A stretch of DNA of 64,000 nt. Source: Rebecca billardiae RCC1528. Lineage: Eukaryota > Haptophyta. The position numbers and the translations under genes were made by a program. The notes under the pieces were generated by a model. That model was not told the origin of the DNA. It made no database searches and saw nothing but the letters and a program-made list of their open reading frames with translations. Where the stretch lies: contig OZ251253.1 in NCBI GenBank assembly GCA_965240325.2, forward strand, positions 434,001 through 498,000. The letters run 5' to 3'. Shown in pieces: positions 35,001 through 44,652 of the stretch (its first letter is position 1; each line of letters starts with the position of its first letter).

Positions 35001-35626
35001 CGCGGCTGCGCCGGCGAGCCGCGCAGGTCCGCCTCGGCGGCGCTCAGGAATTGCTCGGCCGCGGCTAGGAACCAGGAGAGTGGCGTGTCAGGTCCGGGGA
35101 CGGGGGCGTACTTGGAGTTGAGCTGGCCGAGCCAGATGGCGGGCGCGTTGCTCGGGCGCACGCCCGACAGCCGCTGCACGCGCCGCTCCTCGCTGAACGC
35201 CGCCGGCGGCACCACCTGCGCGCCCTCGGGCGGGCCGCGCGGGAACCAAGCCGGGTTGTGGATGTCGCGCGTCGGGTAGAGTACGGCGTCGCACGCGAGG
35301 CGGCGGAGGTCGCCCTGCACGACGAAGACGTGGCCGGGCGCCGCCGAGCTCGACGGCGGCCGCTCCATGATCTCGCCCGGGCTGTCGAGGCTCGCGCCGC
35401 CGTCGTCGTCCGCGCCGCGCGCGCCGCCGCCGCCCGAGCCCGCGGCGCGCACCGCGCACCGCGCGACGGCGGCACGCGGGTGCGCGGTGCTCGCGGGGCG
35501 GCGTGGGCCCAGCGGCGCGGCGAGGCTGTGCTCCACGCGCGCCACCGAGCCGCCGGCGCCGCCCCACGCGCACGCCGCGACGAGCGCGAGTGCGAGCGGG
35601 CGCCATGGCGCCGCGGCGCCGCCCAT
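32075..35626 (-). CDS. Macro-like/SIR2 fusion protein, secretory leader
   Basis: Five exons: 35626-34595, 34398-34294, 34013-33551, 33393-32705, 32479-32075; all junctions keep frame, giving 897 residues. Residues 1-24 resemble a signal peptide. About 98-275 look like a macro or macro-related fold (HVFVVQGDLRRLACDAVLYP; RYLLALPVVGTG). About 305-560 form a SIR2_2-type domain: GAGCSAGTGLPDW (315-327) for NAD binding, TTNYDDLFE (N402), KLHG with H506, and MLFVGFSLRDENF. N and H match the NAD-hydrolysing/deacylase residues of the family. Gly/Ala/Pro linkers split the SIR2 half. The C-terminus has a predicted helix and a Gln/Gly tail. SIR2_2 proteins act as NADases in bacterial anti-phage systems (e.g. 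Thoeris ThsA); function here is unknown. It is divergent from the zinc-finger gene, 157 bases apart. Confidence 0.85.
34229..34258 (-). repeat. Interstitial telomeric repeat in intron 2 of the macro-SIR2 gene
   Basis: The plus strand reads AGGGTTAGGGTTAGGG followed by degenerate copies, i.e. about three TTAGGG units. It lies inside intron 34293-34014, about 40 bases after the donor. In the transcript the sense is CCCTAA. It may be a relic of double-strand-break repair by telomerase, or supply CTAAC-type branch points. Confidence 0.75.
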
Positions 35627-35783
35627 GCTGAGCGCGCGCGACTTCGAGAGCCGACGAGGGCTGTTGACGACTCGCAAGGAGGACTGTATGACGTTACGAC
35701 CTCGTTTCGCCCGATTTGTCTGCTGAGAAAGTTCTGATGATTCATCGCGGTGGGCGGCTCCGGAGGCCACGCGGCACCGCAAG
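35627..35783. promoter_or_regulatory. Divergent promoter, macro-SIR2 / zinc-finger genes
   Basis: Only 157 bases separate two divergent ATG codons. The spacer is AT-richer than its surroundings and carries a CRE-like ATGACGTTACG (about 35688-35698). No TATA box is seen. Expression of the two genes is probably linked (inference). Confidence 0.5.
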
Positions 35784-36938
35784 ATGGTTCGGCCGCCGCC
35801 GCAGCGGAGCAAGGAGGCACTGCGCCGCCGCGCGGAGAAGCGGGGGCGCACGCTCGAGGAGGAGCGGGCGCACGACCGCGCCAAGCTGGAAGAGGTCGCG
35901 CGGCTGAACGCCGCCGCACGCAAGAAGGGCGGCGCGCGACGCGAGAGCGGCGGCGGCGGCGCCGACGCGCGCGCAGAGCTGTCGACGCTCAGCGAGCACG
36001 TGGCGGAGGGCGGCTCGCAGCTGGTGGGCCACACGGTGGTCTGCCCCGACGGCCGGCTCGCCAAGGTGCTCTCCGTCTCCCCGCCCGACAGTTCCTCCGC
36101 CACCGCCGCCCCCACCCTCGCCGTCAAGCTCCGATACGAGGGCGGCGCGCGGCCGGAAGGCGGCGGCGGCGGCGGCGGCGGCAAGCGCAAGCGCACGCTG
36201 GTGGTGGAGCTGCCCGGACAGCCGGACGCGGGCAGCGCCAGCACCGTCGGCGGCGGGTACAGGCTCGCCGAGGGCTCGGCTCCCGACTGGACCTGCCCCG
36301 CGTGCGGCTTCGTCAACTTCTCGAACCGCGTCGCATGCAACGGCTGCCATGCGGCCAAGCGCCCCAGGGCGGCCGACGGCGGCGGCGGCGGCGGCGGCGG
36401 TGCGCACGGTGGCGGCGCCGGGGCGGCTCGCGCCGCGGGGCGCGCGGACGCGGAGGATGCGCGCACCGAGCGCCGCGCCAAGCGGCCGAAGCCAGCCGCC
36501 GACCCCTCGCGCGCCTGGGAGGGCTCCGAGGTCGACCCGAAAACGCTGGCGGCGAATTTTGCGCTGCGCGCGCAGTACGCGGCTGACCCGGCCGCACTGA
36601 GCGCAGAGGACCGCGCGCGCGCGGAGGTGCTGCTCGCGCGGGACGAGCGCAAGAAGGCGAAGAAGGCGGCGCGCCGTGATGGCGGGGGCGGCGGCGCTTC
36701 GCTCAAGTGGCGCGTGCGCGCGCCACCGCCCGACCCAGGCCCCGGCCACGGCGGGCGCGGCGGCAGGGGCAGGGGCAGGGGCGCGGCGCGCGGCGCGGCG
36801 GCTGGCGGCGGCAGGGGCCGCGGCGGGCGCGGAGGGCGCGGGCGTGGTGGCGCGGGCGGTGGGCGTGGCGGCGCTGGCGGCGGGCGCGGCGCCCGGCGTG
36901 GCGGGCAGGCCGGCCCAGGGCGATCGAGCTCGGGCTAG
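35784..36938 (+). CDS. RanBP2-type zinc-finger RGG protein
   Basis: Single exon, 384 residues. A charged N-terminal helix (7-47) comes first. A central KOW/Tudor-like short segment (80-142) follows. Then comes one RanBP2-type zinc finger: W169-T-C171-x2-C174-x3-N178-x6-C185-x2-C188. A basic linker and a C-terminal RG/RGG-rich tail (about 325-375) complete it. RanBP2 fingers of this spacing bind single-stranded RNA (ZRANB2, FUS, TAF15 types) and RGG tails also bind RNA, so a nuclear RNA-binding role such as splicing or transcription is likely. Orthology to a named gene is not clear. Start chosen as the first ATG after the divergent promoter. Confidence 0.8.
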   Translation: MVRPPPQRSKEALRRRAEKRGRTLEEERAHDRAKLEEVARLNAAARKKGGARRESGGGGADARAELSTLSEHVAEGGSQLVGHTVVCPDGRLAKVLSVSPPDSSSATAAPTLAVKLRYEGGARPEGGGGGGGGKRKRTLVVELPGQPDAGSASTVGGGYRLAEGSAPDWTCPACGFVNFSNRVACNGCHAAKRPRAADGGGGGGGGAHGGGAGAARAAGRADAEDARTERRAKRPKPAADPSRAWEGSEVDPKTLAANFALRAQYAADPAALSAEDRARAEVLLARDERKKAKKAARRDGGGGGASLKWRVRAPPPDPGPGHGGRGGRGRGRGAARGAAAGGGRGRGGRGGRGRGGAGGGRGGAGGGRGARRGGQAGPGRSSSG

Positions 36939-38159
36939 CCGCGCGCGGATACGCGCCGCCGATTGGCGATTCGGCGCGCGCCGCGCCCCGGAATCTCAGA
37001 TAGATGATGGCATGAGCTGAAGGCATCAGGCGGCATCGTACGTCGTATAGCAGTCATCATATCATCATCATCATCATTTGTTGATCGGCGGACGCGACAC
37101 AGTGCAAGAAAACGACCCAACTTGCCCCATTTAGCTGTCCGCACCACTAGTCGAGTCATCGAAAAATTCTGAAGCGGCGCGCCTAAATTCGGCGCACCAT
37201 AGGCGCGTCGAATCGTGGCACAGAGCTTGGTAGCAGGCCACGCCTGAGCGCGCTGCGCGCGCCGACGCGCGCTCGGCGCGGGCAAAAAAGCATGTGCCGT
37301 TGGCACTACGCAGCCCCGCGCAGCGCTGTGGTCGAGCTCGGCGGCGGCGAAAGCGGGCGGGCGCGCACGGCGGTGCCCGTGCGCGCTGCTCCGAGTGCAG
37401 CTGCGGCCACCCCGGCGGCATGCCACCGGTCGAGGTCACGAACCCCGATTTTTTCGGAAAATGCAGAGCAACGGCGCCCGAGCCGCGAGCGCGCCCCGAG
37501 CTCGCGGCAGCACAGTCTCCTGGCGGCTGCGCCTCGTGAAGCCACGCCACGCGGGGCGCTGGCGTGCGCGTGGCCTGCGCCCACCGTGCGCTGCCCGATC
37601 ATGGCCGTCGACCGCTCCGAGCGCCTCACCACGCGTGCTCGGGCCCGCCGGCACTGACGCCCGAGCACGGTGCCGGCAGCGCACGCAGGCGGGCGTCGGA
37701 GAAAACACGCCGGCCGAACGAGCTTGCAGCGTCCGCCGTGACGCCAACGGCTGCGGACGACGTGCGCGCCACCTCGGCGCCGGTCGCCCAGCCCTTGCGC
37801 GGCGGCGCGGGCTCGCTCGTTCGCCGCCATCAGCTGCGCGCGCGCAGCCCGATCACTGCCCGCTGGCTGTGTTGTCGAGCAGCAGCGGCATGCCACACGC
37901 ACTGCCGGACATTGAGCCACAGCGCGAGCACGCGCCTCGTCTGGCACGCGCGAGCACTCAGCACCGTGCGTGGCCACCATGACGCGCCCATCTGTGCCAG
38001 CAGCGATGAGCACGCCGCCGTTCAGCTCGCATCGGGCTCGCTCGCGACGCAGCAACGCGCGGCCGCAGCGGCAGCAGCGGCGCCGTCGAGCACGCGCGGC
38101 AAACAAATCTGCAGCGCGGGCAAGTCGACGGTCTGGCAGATGCGCGATCACGCCACAGC

Positions 38160-38985
38160 AGGCTGGAAGAGCCCGCCCGAGCTGCAGCATGCCGTAGGTG
38201 CTGCCCCAAGCTCTCGACTGCCCGTAAGCGGCGGCATGTGCGGCGGCGCCGGCGGCGGCCATGCTGCCCCGCGGTTGCGCGCAGCGGGGCGCCGCCGGCA
38301 CCTCCGCGGTGAAGCGCACAGCGCTCGAGCCCACGGGGGCTGGCGACCGTCAAACCGACACCCCATGACGCGGGGCTGCGTGCGCCAGCTGCGCGCACTC
38401 CGTGGGCCCACCTAGCCCGCTCGAGCAGCTCGCCTTGGGTGCGCGCAGCGGCTCGAGCACACTGGTATGCGACGCCTGCCGTGCCGCTGCCGCCGAGCAT
38501 GTGCGGCCGACGGTCACGCAGCACGGGCGACTCGACGGCGGCGAGCAGGCGCGACGGCCTCGCCGCGCCGCGCTAGAGCCTGCCCGAGCTGCAGCACGCC
38601 GTAGGAGCAGCCCAGCGCCCTCCTCCGCCCTCCAGCTTCGGCGCGCGCAGCAGGCCCGCCGGCGGCCATGCTCAGATGCTGGCGTGCCCAACAAGCATGA
38701 AGATGGGCGCGGCCGGCCGCGCCGTCGCAAAGCGCGCAGAACTCGAGCTCGGGGTGGCGGACGGCCGCCAAACTGGCGCCGCAGGACGTGGCACTGCGTG
38801 CGTCAGCTGCGCGCACCCGCTGCGCCCGCGTAGCCCGTGCGAGCGCCGCGCCTCGGGCACACGCAGCGGCTCGACAAAGCCACGGCAGTAGTGCTGTGCG
38901 CCCTGTCCGTGATCAGTCTCAGCTCTGAGGCACGCGCTCAGGAGGGCTGCGGCCGGGCCGAGCGCGATCTGCGCGGACGGTACAG
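38160..38985. repeat. Diverged tandem repeat, about 415-base unit
   Basis: Landmarks recur about 415 bases apart. CCCGAGCTGCAGCAtGCCGT is near 38178 and 38583. CAGCTGCGCGCACnCCG is near 38390 and 38808. CGCAGCGGCTCGA is near 38445 and 38865. 'CGGCGGCCATGCT' is near 38250 and 38660. Overall identity by eye is moderate, so the duplication is old. No coding function is evident; weaker traces may continue to the left (37740-38150). Confidence 0.55.
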
Positions 38986-39059
38986 CCTGGCGGCTCATGC
39001 CAGCCAGCCCAAAGCCCGCTCCGCCATCCGCGTCATGGCGCTCCAGCCTCTCGCGTGCT

Positions 39060-39660
39060 GCGCTGCAGCCGCGCTCGGCTGAAGACGTCGCCGAGTCCGC
39101 CGGGCACGCCGGCTGAGCAGTGGCAGCCAGGCGAAGCGTCGTCGCGGGCGAGGCTGCGCTGGGTGATGCGGCTCGGGTCGGTGGGCAAGTCGCACCCCGC
39201 CGTCGGTCGCCTCCACGCCCCCGGCTCGCTCGAGGTCAAAGTCAACTGCGCGACGCGGAGCGTTCGCGGGCGCGCCGCGGGCGTGGCGCGGTGTACGCGT
39301 GGATACAAGCAGCCTCCCACGGATACTCAGAAGGGTGAGACGCACCGCCAGCGGCACCAGCACACAGTTGCACCCCACAAGACACACCTGCCGTGTCGAC
39401 TGAAGCATCAGGCTCGGGCGCAACCGCGCGCGGCGCATGCGGGCCGCGGCGCGCTCGCACCGCGCGCGCCGTGAGGGCGAAAGGAGAGCACCCGTCAGGG
39501 CGGCGAGGAACTTGCCCAGCGCCACGCGGAAGACGACCCCAGCCCGCGTCGACGCATAGTCGGGTCCGCGAGCAGCCTCGTCGGTCTTCGCGGAGTAGGT
39601 CGCGCCGCGAGCGAGGCAGCCCGCTCGTTTGTCCTCCGTCGCCGCAAAGTCGCCCGCTCC
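39060..39660 (-). pseudogene. Possible decayed Rh/Amt-type transporter gene
   Basis: On the minus strand, fragments in shifting frames recall Rh proteins in the right order. There is a segment GATYSAKTDEA...GPDYAST near 39600, a VVF..ALGKFLAAL..ALL segment near 39540-39490, then LMLQST followed after a frame change by TAGVSCGV (compare IQNATLAGGV) near 39390. Last comes DDASPGCHCSAGVPGGLGDVF near 39080 (compare DTCGVHSLHGMPGVLGG). At least two frameshifts would be needed. By-eye similarity only; an intact Rh gene lies at 30354-31727. Confidence 0.3.
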
Positions 39661-40154
39661 GCGGCGAGCTTCCACTGTCCGGCCGAGACGGGATTCGCTG
39701 ACGGAGTAGCGGACCGTCCGAATGGTCACGGAAAATTCCAATCCGGCACTGTGGATGATATCCCGGACGGCGCGCGCGCCGTGCTACTACGTCTACGCGA
39801 TGATCCCGCCGGACTACACTATACAGCGTCCGTGCGGCCGTTTACTGGCGCGCGCTCGTCGGCCCACTTAATGGGGCCACTGCCCACTCCGTCTCCGCCG
39901 CGCTCCGGTGAGTCCGGACGTCTCCGGACTCTCCGGTCAGCCCGGTCCGTCACTCACCGCCGTCTCACTATGACTAAGTCGTCTTAGGCGCCTGAGACGC
40001 CTGACTACTACGTCTACTGTGTACGACGTCGTCGTAGTAACGGTCAACATCGTCGATATCGATGTTCATCGTCAGCGCAGGCAGTGCGTGCAGCATCACT
40101 AGACACATGCGGCGGTGGCAGAACGCCTCGACTACGAGTACGTGCCGCGCCGAG

Positions 40155-41649
40155 TCAGCAGATGGCCAGGAGGCTGAGCGCCATCGGCGGCGGCGCGCGG
40201 CGCCGAGCTGGCGTGCTGCGCGGCTTGGCCGCCGAGCCGGCGCTGCGCACCGCGCCCGCCACGCCCGCGGCCGCACGCGCGTCCACACTCAGCGTCGGGA
40301 CGGGCTGCTGCAGCGCCGCCGCCGCCGCCGCGCCGCCCTTGTCCGCGGCTGCGCCGCGGCCCGCGTCGCGCGCGGCCGGCGCGGCGCGCGGCGCCGGCTC
40401 GTCGTGTCTCACGCTTGGCAGGATGGCCTCGCCAAAGAGGTCGTAGAGCTGCGCGTAGTTGGCGCCGAGCTGGGGGAGGAGCTGCGCGAGGGCGCGCGCG
40501 GCGGCGGTGGCGCCCACGCCCGCGTCCGCACCGGCGTCCGCGCGCTCGGCGGCGGGCGCGCCGGGCCCGCTCCCGTTGGCGACCCGCTTGTCCGCGTCAG
40601 CGTCGGCGTCAGGCATCGCAACGTCGCCGCCATCCGCGCCGCTCGGCGTGGCGGCGGCGGCGGCGGGCGCGGTGGCTAGCGCGGCCGTGGCCGCACGCGC
40701 CGCCTTTTCGCGCACGCGCGAGCCGCCAACCGTCACCACGCCCGCGGCGAGCGCGAACAGGTGCCGGTGGCGCGAGACATAGTCACAGCACACGCGCAGG
40801 GCGGCGGCGTAGCAGCGGTGTGCTTCGAGCCGGCGCGCGGCGCTGCCGCTCGCGCTGAGCTCGCGCTGGAGCAGCTGCACGTACGGGGCGCACGCCGCGT
40901 CGGCGGCGGCCCCGGCGGCGGCCGCCGCGCCCGCCTTCGTCGCGGCGGCCGACGCCGCTCCCGCCTCGCCCGACCCCCCGCCGGCGAGCGCGGGTGCGTC
41001 GGCCGGCGCGGCCGCGGCGCGGCCGGCGGCGGCGAGCGCGGCGGGCGCGGCGGGCGTGGCGGGCGCGGCGGGCGCGGCGGGCGCGGCGGGGGCGGCGGGC
41101 GCGAGCAGCTCCGGGAGGAGCAGCGAGTGCACGACGTGGGGGCTGAGCGCGTGCAGCCCGACGATCGCGCCGTAGTGCGTGGTGAGCGGCTTCCCCCGGT
41201 CGCGCAGCGCCGCGAGCAGCGTGCGCGACACGCGCGGCTGCAACGTCAGATAATCCTGACCGAACCGGCGGCAGGCGCTGGCGACGACGCGCGCCGCCAA
41301 GTCGCGGACGGCCCAGTGGTCGTCGAGCAGCGGGCGCGCGCAGAGGCGACGGTGGACGAGGCAGGTGAGCAGCGCGGGCATCAGCTGGTGCACGTAGTGC
41401 TCCACCGCGCGCTCCGGGCTCGCGAGCAGCGCCGCCGCCAGCCGCAGCAGCAGTTGCAAATAGGAAGTGTTACTTAGACTCGCCTGGATCGAGGACACTA
41501 GAAAGCGGGTAAGGAACGGGCAGAGCGAGGCGGTGGTGGGCTCGCGCGCGACGGAGGCGAGGGCGGCGTCGAAGACGGCGCGGCGCGAGGGCGCGTCCGG
41601 GTAGAACGGGGAGGCGCGCGCCTGCTCCGCGTCCGTGCCGCCCCACGCG

Positions 41650-41680
<31 letters not shown>

Positions 41681-42749
41681 TCGGCGGCGCGCCGCCGTCC
41701 GCGCCGCCACCACCGCTCGCGTTGCCGCCCTCCGCCGGCGGCGGCGAGCGCATCGCCTGCACCGCCTCGACGATCCGGACGAGCAGCGTCTGCTCCTCCA
41801 GCGTGAGCACGTGCTCGGCGGGCGGGATCAGATCCACGGCGCCGCCGCCGCTGCCGCCGCCCGCCGCCGCGCCGCCCGCCGTTTCCGGCTGCTGCTGCTG
41901 CTGCTGGGAGGAGTCGAGCCGGGCGCGCTTGGGCTGCGGCGCGAGGATCGCGAGCGGGTCCGCCTCCACCGTGGGCACCAGCCGCGGCGGCGGGTTGTCC
42001 GGGCACACCGGCTGCTGCCCCCGCACCGCCAGCCAGTGCGCCTTCAGCGCCGGCGCCGACGGCAGCCGCGGAAATGCCGAGCCCATCACGTCGTCGAGCT
42101 CGACCGCGCGGTCGGCGAGGTGGAAGATGTCGGGCGCGCCGGCGAGGCGCGCGAAGCGGGGCATCTCGGTGGGCTGCATACCCACGCCGCCGAAGCCGTA
42201 CAGCGGCTGTGCCGCGGCGCGGGCGGCGCCGGGCCGCGCGGAAGGGGCGGGCGCGCCGCGCCGCGCGCGTGCGTCGCGGTGTGAGCGATCGGCTGAAAGA
42301 GCGGACGCAGGGGGCGGCGGCGGAGGCGACGCGCGCGGGGCGGCGGCGCGCACCTCGACGTTGCGGAGGCGGAGCGCGTAGTTGATGTCCGCCGTCGTCA
42401 GCGTCTCCCGCTTCGACGCGAGCATGAACTTGCATGCCTCCTGCGAGCGCGCGCGCGCAACGACGGCCGCGTGGTGAGTTGAGGCGCGTTGCGGTGAGCA
42501 AGGGTGGGCGCCACGCGGCGCATGGCGAGGCGCGGCGGGCTGAGCGGGGAGGGCACGCGGGCGGACGGTCGCACCCTCACGCCCACGCCCCCGCTGCGCG
42601 CGCACCTGTATGATGTCGCGCAGCCGGTACTCCACCTCGGGCGCGAGTGCCTCCGCCACGTCTGAGCTGATTGGGCCGAGCGACTCTGCGACCGCGAGGA
42701 TGCTCTCTTTGCCGAGGATGGACGCCGAGCCGCGGGGCGGGCGCTCCAT
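40155..42749 (-). CDS. TAF6: TAF6, TFIID/SAGA histone-fold subunit
   Basis: Three exons: 42749-42606, 42440-42354, 42206-40155, giving 760 residues. Residues 1-77 form the histone fold that pairs with TAF9 (SILGKESILAVAESLG, EYRLRDIIQ|EACKFMLASKR, LTTADINYALRLRNVE|PLYGF). About 290-500 is the TAF6 HEAT-repeat domain: FLTRFLVSSI, YVHQLMPALLTCLVHRRLC, DDHWAVRDLAARVVAS, LQPRVSRTLLAALRD, and KPLTTHYGAIVGLHALSP, which is near-invariant in TAF6. Ala/Gly-rich linkers and a Pro/Ala-rich tail enlarge it relative to yeast (516) and human (677) proteins. The start at 42749 puts the histone fold at the N-terminus, as in other TAF6. It is a core component of TFIID at promoters. Confidence 0.97.
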
Positions 42750-43163
42750 GGAGGCCGGGGAGTGGGGGCACGACGGGGTGGAGCCGGGCGTGGGCCCGCG
42801 TGAACGGTGCGCTGGGGCTGCGGCCCCGCGGTGTCGGCCTGGCTCTCGCTCGCCCGCGCAGCAGGAGGCGAGGGCGAGGCCGCGGCGCCGTGCCACGGCC
42901 CACGCCGAAAATCCCGCCCCATCGCGAAGCATTTACTCGAAAAATCGATGGCGATTTTCGTCAGCTTCGATTTCCTGCCCCCCCTCCGCGACAGGGACGC
43001 GGTCACCGCCGCCGATGCCGTGCACCGGCGGATCGAACGTGCAGCTGGAGCATACCGGGGCACCACCTGGCCGCCGTAGCGCGACTGCCAGCGTGGTCGC
43101 GGAGCGCACGATACGAGGACACGCCTACAGCGACCACGTGGACGTGCGCCACACGCCGGTCAG
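42750..43163. promoter_or_regulatory. TAF6 upstream region with inverted repeat
   Basis: 414 bases between the TAF6 start and the stop codon of the next minus-strand gene. At about 42938-42962 the sequence CGAAAAATCG-ATGG-CGATTTTCG forms a near-perfect hairpin in an otherwise GC-rich setting. It may be a factor-binding site for TAF6 or a 3' signal of the upstream neighbour. Confidence 0.35.
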
Positions 43164-44153
43164 TCAGCTGCCAACTGGCATCTGCGGGATGGCGGCGATT
43201 GCCTTCAGCCTGCACTGCACGCCTGCGCCGGAGCGGCGCTCGATGGCGAGGAAGATCTCCTTCACCGACGCGGCCGTCTCGTCCTTCACCCGCACGTCCT
43301 CACCGTTGTGCAGGCGCTCGAGCCGCTGCACCGCCAGGCTGGACGAGTGGAATCCGGACGGCGCGAGCACCCGGACTTTTATGCCGCCGCTGCCGCCCGG
43401 CATGTACGGTCCGGACCAGAGGCCGGCGCCCTCCGCGCCGCCGGGCTCGGTGAGGTAGCGCACGACGTAGTGCGCCGCGCCGCTCTTGTACCGCCCGCCC
43501 GACTTCGACAGCGCGCCGAGCACGCGCGTGGAGAGGTTGAGCGGGAAGATGAACAACAGGTCGCTCACGGTGCGCCACGTGTTCCAGCCGGACGACCAGT
43601 CTCTGTACGGCGTGTTGAAGGCGGCCCAGTCGATGGGCAGCTGCGTGAGCGGCACGAAATACGCCACGTCGAAGCGCACGAGCATCACCGCCGTGCGCGC
43701 GTCGTCGGCGCGCGTGTGCCGCATCACGAGCGCGAGCGCGCGCATGTACGAATCGACGATCTTCGGCAGCGCCGAGGCCGAGAACTCGTGCGCGGCGGGG
43801 CGCAGGATGCGGACGAGCTCGGCGTCCGCACCGGGGCACTCGCGGTGCGTGTACGTGTGGAAGAACGTGCGCAGCTCCATCCCCGCAGCGCGCAGCGGCT
43901 CGAACAGCATCCGCCGCTGGCTCTCCGCGACTCGGAAGAAATCCGAATGCCCCGCGTGGCGGAAGGTGTCGTTGCGCACGTAGTGGCCGTGATACGCGAG
44001 GGCAACGATCTGCGGGAGGGGCGGGTCTGGCCGCGCGCGCACGCTGCCCGGGGACGACGCCGTCGCCAGGGCCATCACGCACGAGAGCGCCCGTCTTCGC
44101 GGCCAGGTGTGGCGGGCGGCCGCGGCCGCCATCGCCGCGTGTTGGCCTAGCAA
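43164..44153 (-). CDS. Unrecognised secretory/glycosyltransferase-like protein
   Basis: Single exon, 329 residues, not confidently assigned. A basic, moderately hydrophobic N-terminus (WPRRRALSCVMALATAS) may be a Golgi signal anchor or signal peptide. The body starts with QIVALAYHGHYVRND and contains FFHTYTH, an RFDVAYFVPL motif that recalls the D-x-A/D metal-sugar motif of Golgi glycosyltransferases, and DLLFIFPLN. The order HTYTH...RFD...LLFIFP resembles families of uncharacterised algal glycosyltransferase-like proteins; this is by-eye inference. Composition is less biased than that of the linkers nearby, which supports a real gene. It could be involved in scale or wall polysaccharide synthesis. 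Confidence 0.6.
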   Translation of the reverse strand: MLGQHAAMAAAAARHTWPRRRALSCVMALATASSPGSVRARPDPPLPQIVALAYHGHYVRNDTFRHAGHSDFFRVAESQRRMLFEPLRAAGMELRTFFHTYTHRECPGADAELVRILRPAAHEFSASALPKIVDSYMRALALVMRHTRADDARTAVMLVRFDVAYFVPLTQLPIDWAAFNTPYRDWSSGWNTWRTVSDLLFIFPLNLSTRVLGALSKSGGRYKSGAAHYVVRYLTEPGGAEGAGLWSGPYMPGGSGGIKVRVLAPSGFHSSSLAVQRLERLHNGEDVRVKDETAASVKEIFLAIERRSGAGVQCRLKAIAAIPQMPVGS

Positions 44154-44652
44154 CTCACCGCAAGCAGTTTGCTGTTTGCGCCGGTCCTTGGCATTGCTCA
44201 GGATCGATTTGCCTGCCGTCAGTTGATGGGATAATCCGATAATGATGCTGCTGGCTCAGCTGGCAGCTGGGTCGCTTCAGATCGAGCTTGTGGCGCAGCG
44301 CACTCGACGCATCGGGCCACACGCGCATGCCGCGCGCTCGTGGTAGCACACGACGCATCGGGCCACAAGCTGATGCGACTCGATCATGCTTCAAGTCTCA
44401 AATGGAGTTCATCAGAGTCATGGGTGCTGCCACTGGCCCGGCACCGTGCCCGTGGCAGCTCGGCCCGACGGCCCGAAGGCGGCACTGGCCGCACTGGTCG
44501 CGACATCCACGGAGAGCGTCGGCATCGGACCCGCGGCGGTAAGCGCATTACGGATGAATGATGCACAGTGGCCCCGCGAAGTCCGACGGGAGTCCCGGCG
44601 GACTCCGCGGGCTGCGCGACATCAGTCCGGGGGCGGACGTCAGCCGCCTCGC
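44154..44652. other. Intergenic spacer with short direct repeat
   Basis: About 500 bases between two minus-strand genes, holding the 3' end of the isomerase gene and the promoter of the 44153 gene. A 17-base direct repeat CGACGCATCGGGCCACA occurs at 44305-44321 and 44351-44367 (46 bases apart). Nothing else is recognised. Confidence 0.5.

Larger units (their letters stand above)
36939..40154. other. 3.2 kb gene-poor region with tandem repeats and a possible Rh relic
   Basis: No intact gene is convincing. The left third (36990-37150) is AT-richer with ATC repeats. 38160-38985 holds two diverged copies of a roughly 415-base unit. 39060-39660 on the minus strand resembles a broken Rh-type gene. 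Long GC-driven frames (e.g. 37306-38334 minus, 342 residues) show Ala/Arg composition without motifs and are not called. The right end (39970-40080) is AT-richer and lies beyond the TAF6 stop. Confidence 0.5.

Noticed and set aside
37306-38334. 342-residue open frame on the minus strand
   Set aside because: Ala/Arg/Cys-rich, no motif, overlaps non-coding diverged repeats; long open frames are expected by chance at this GC content.
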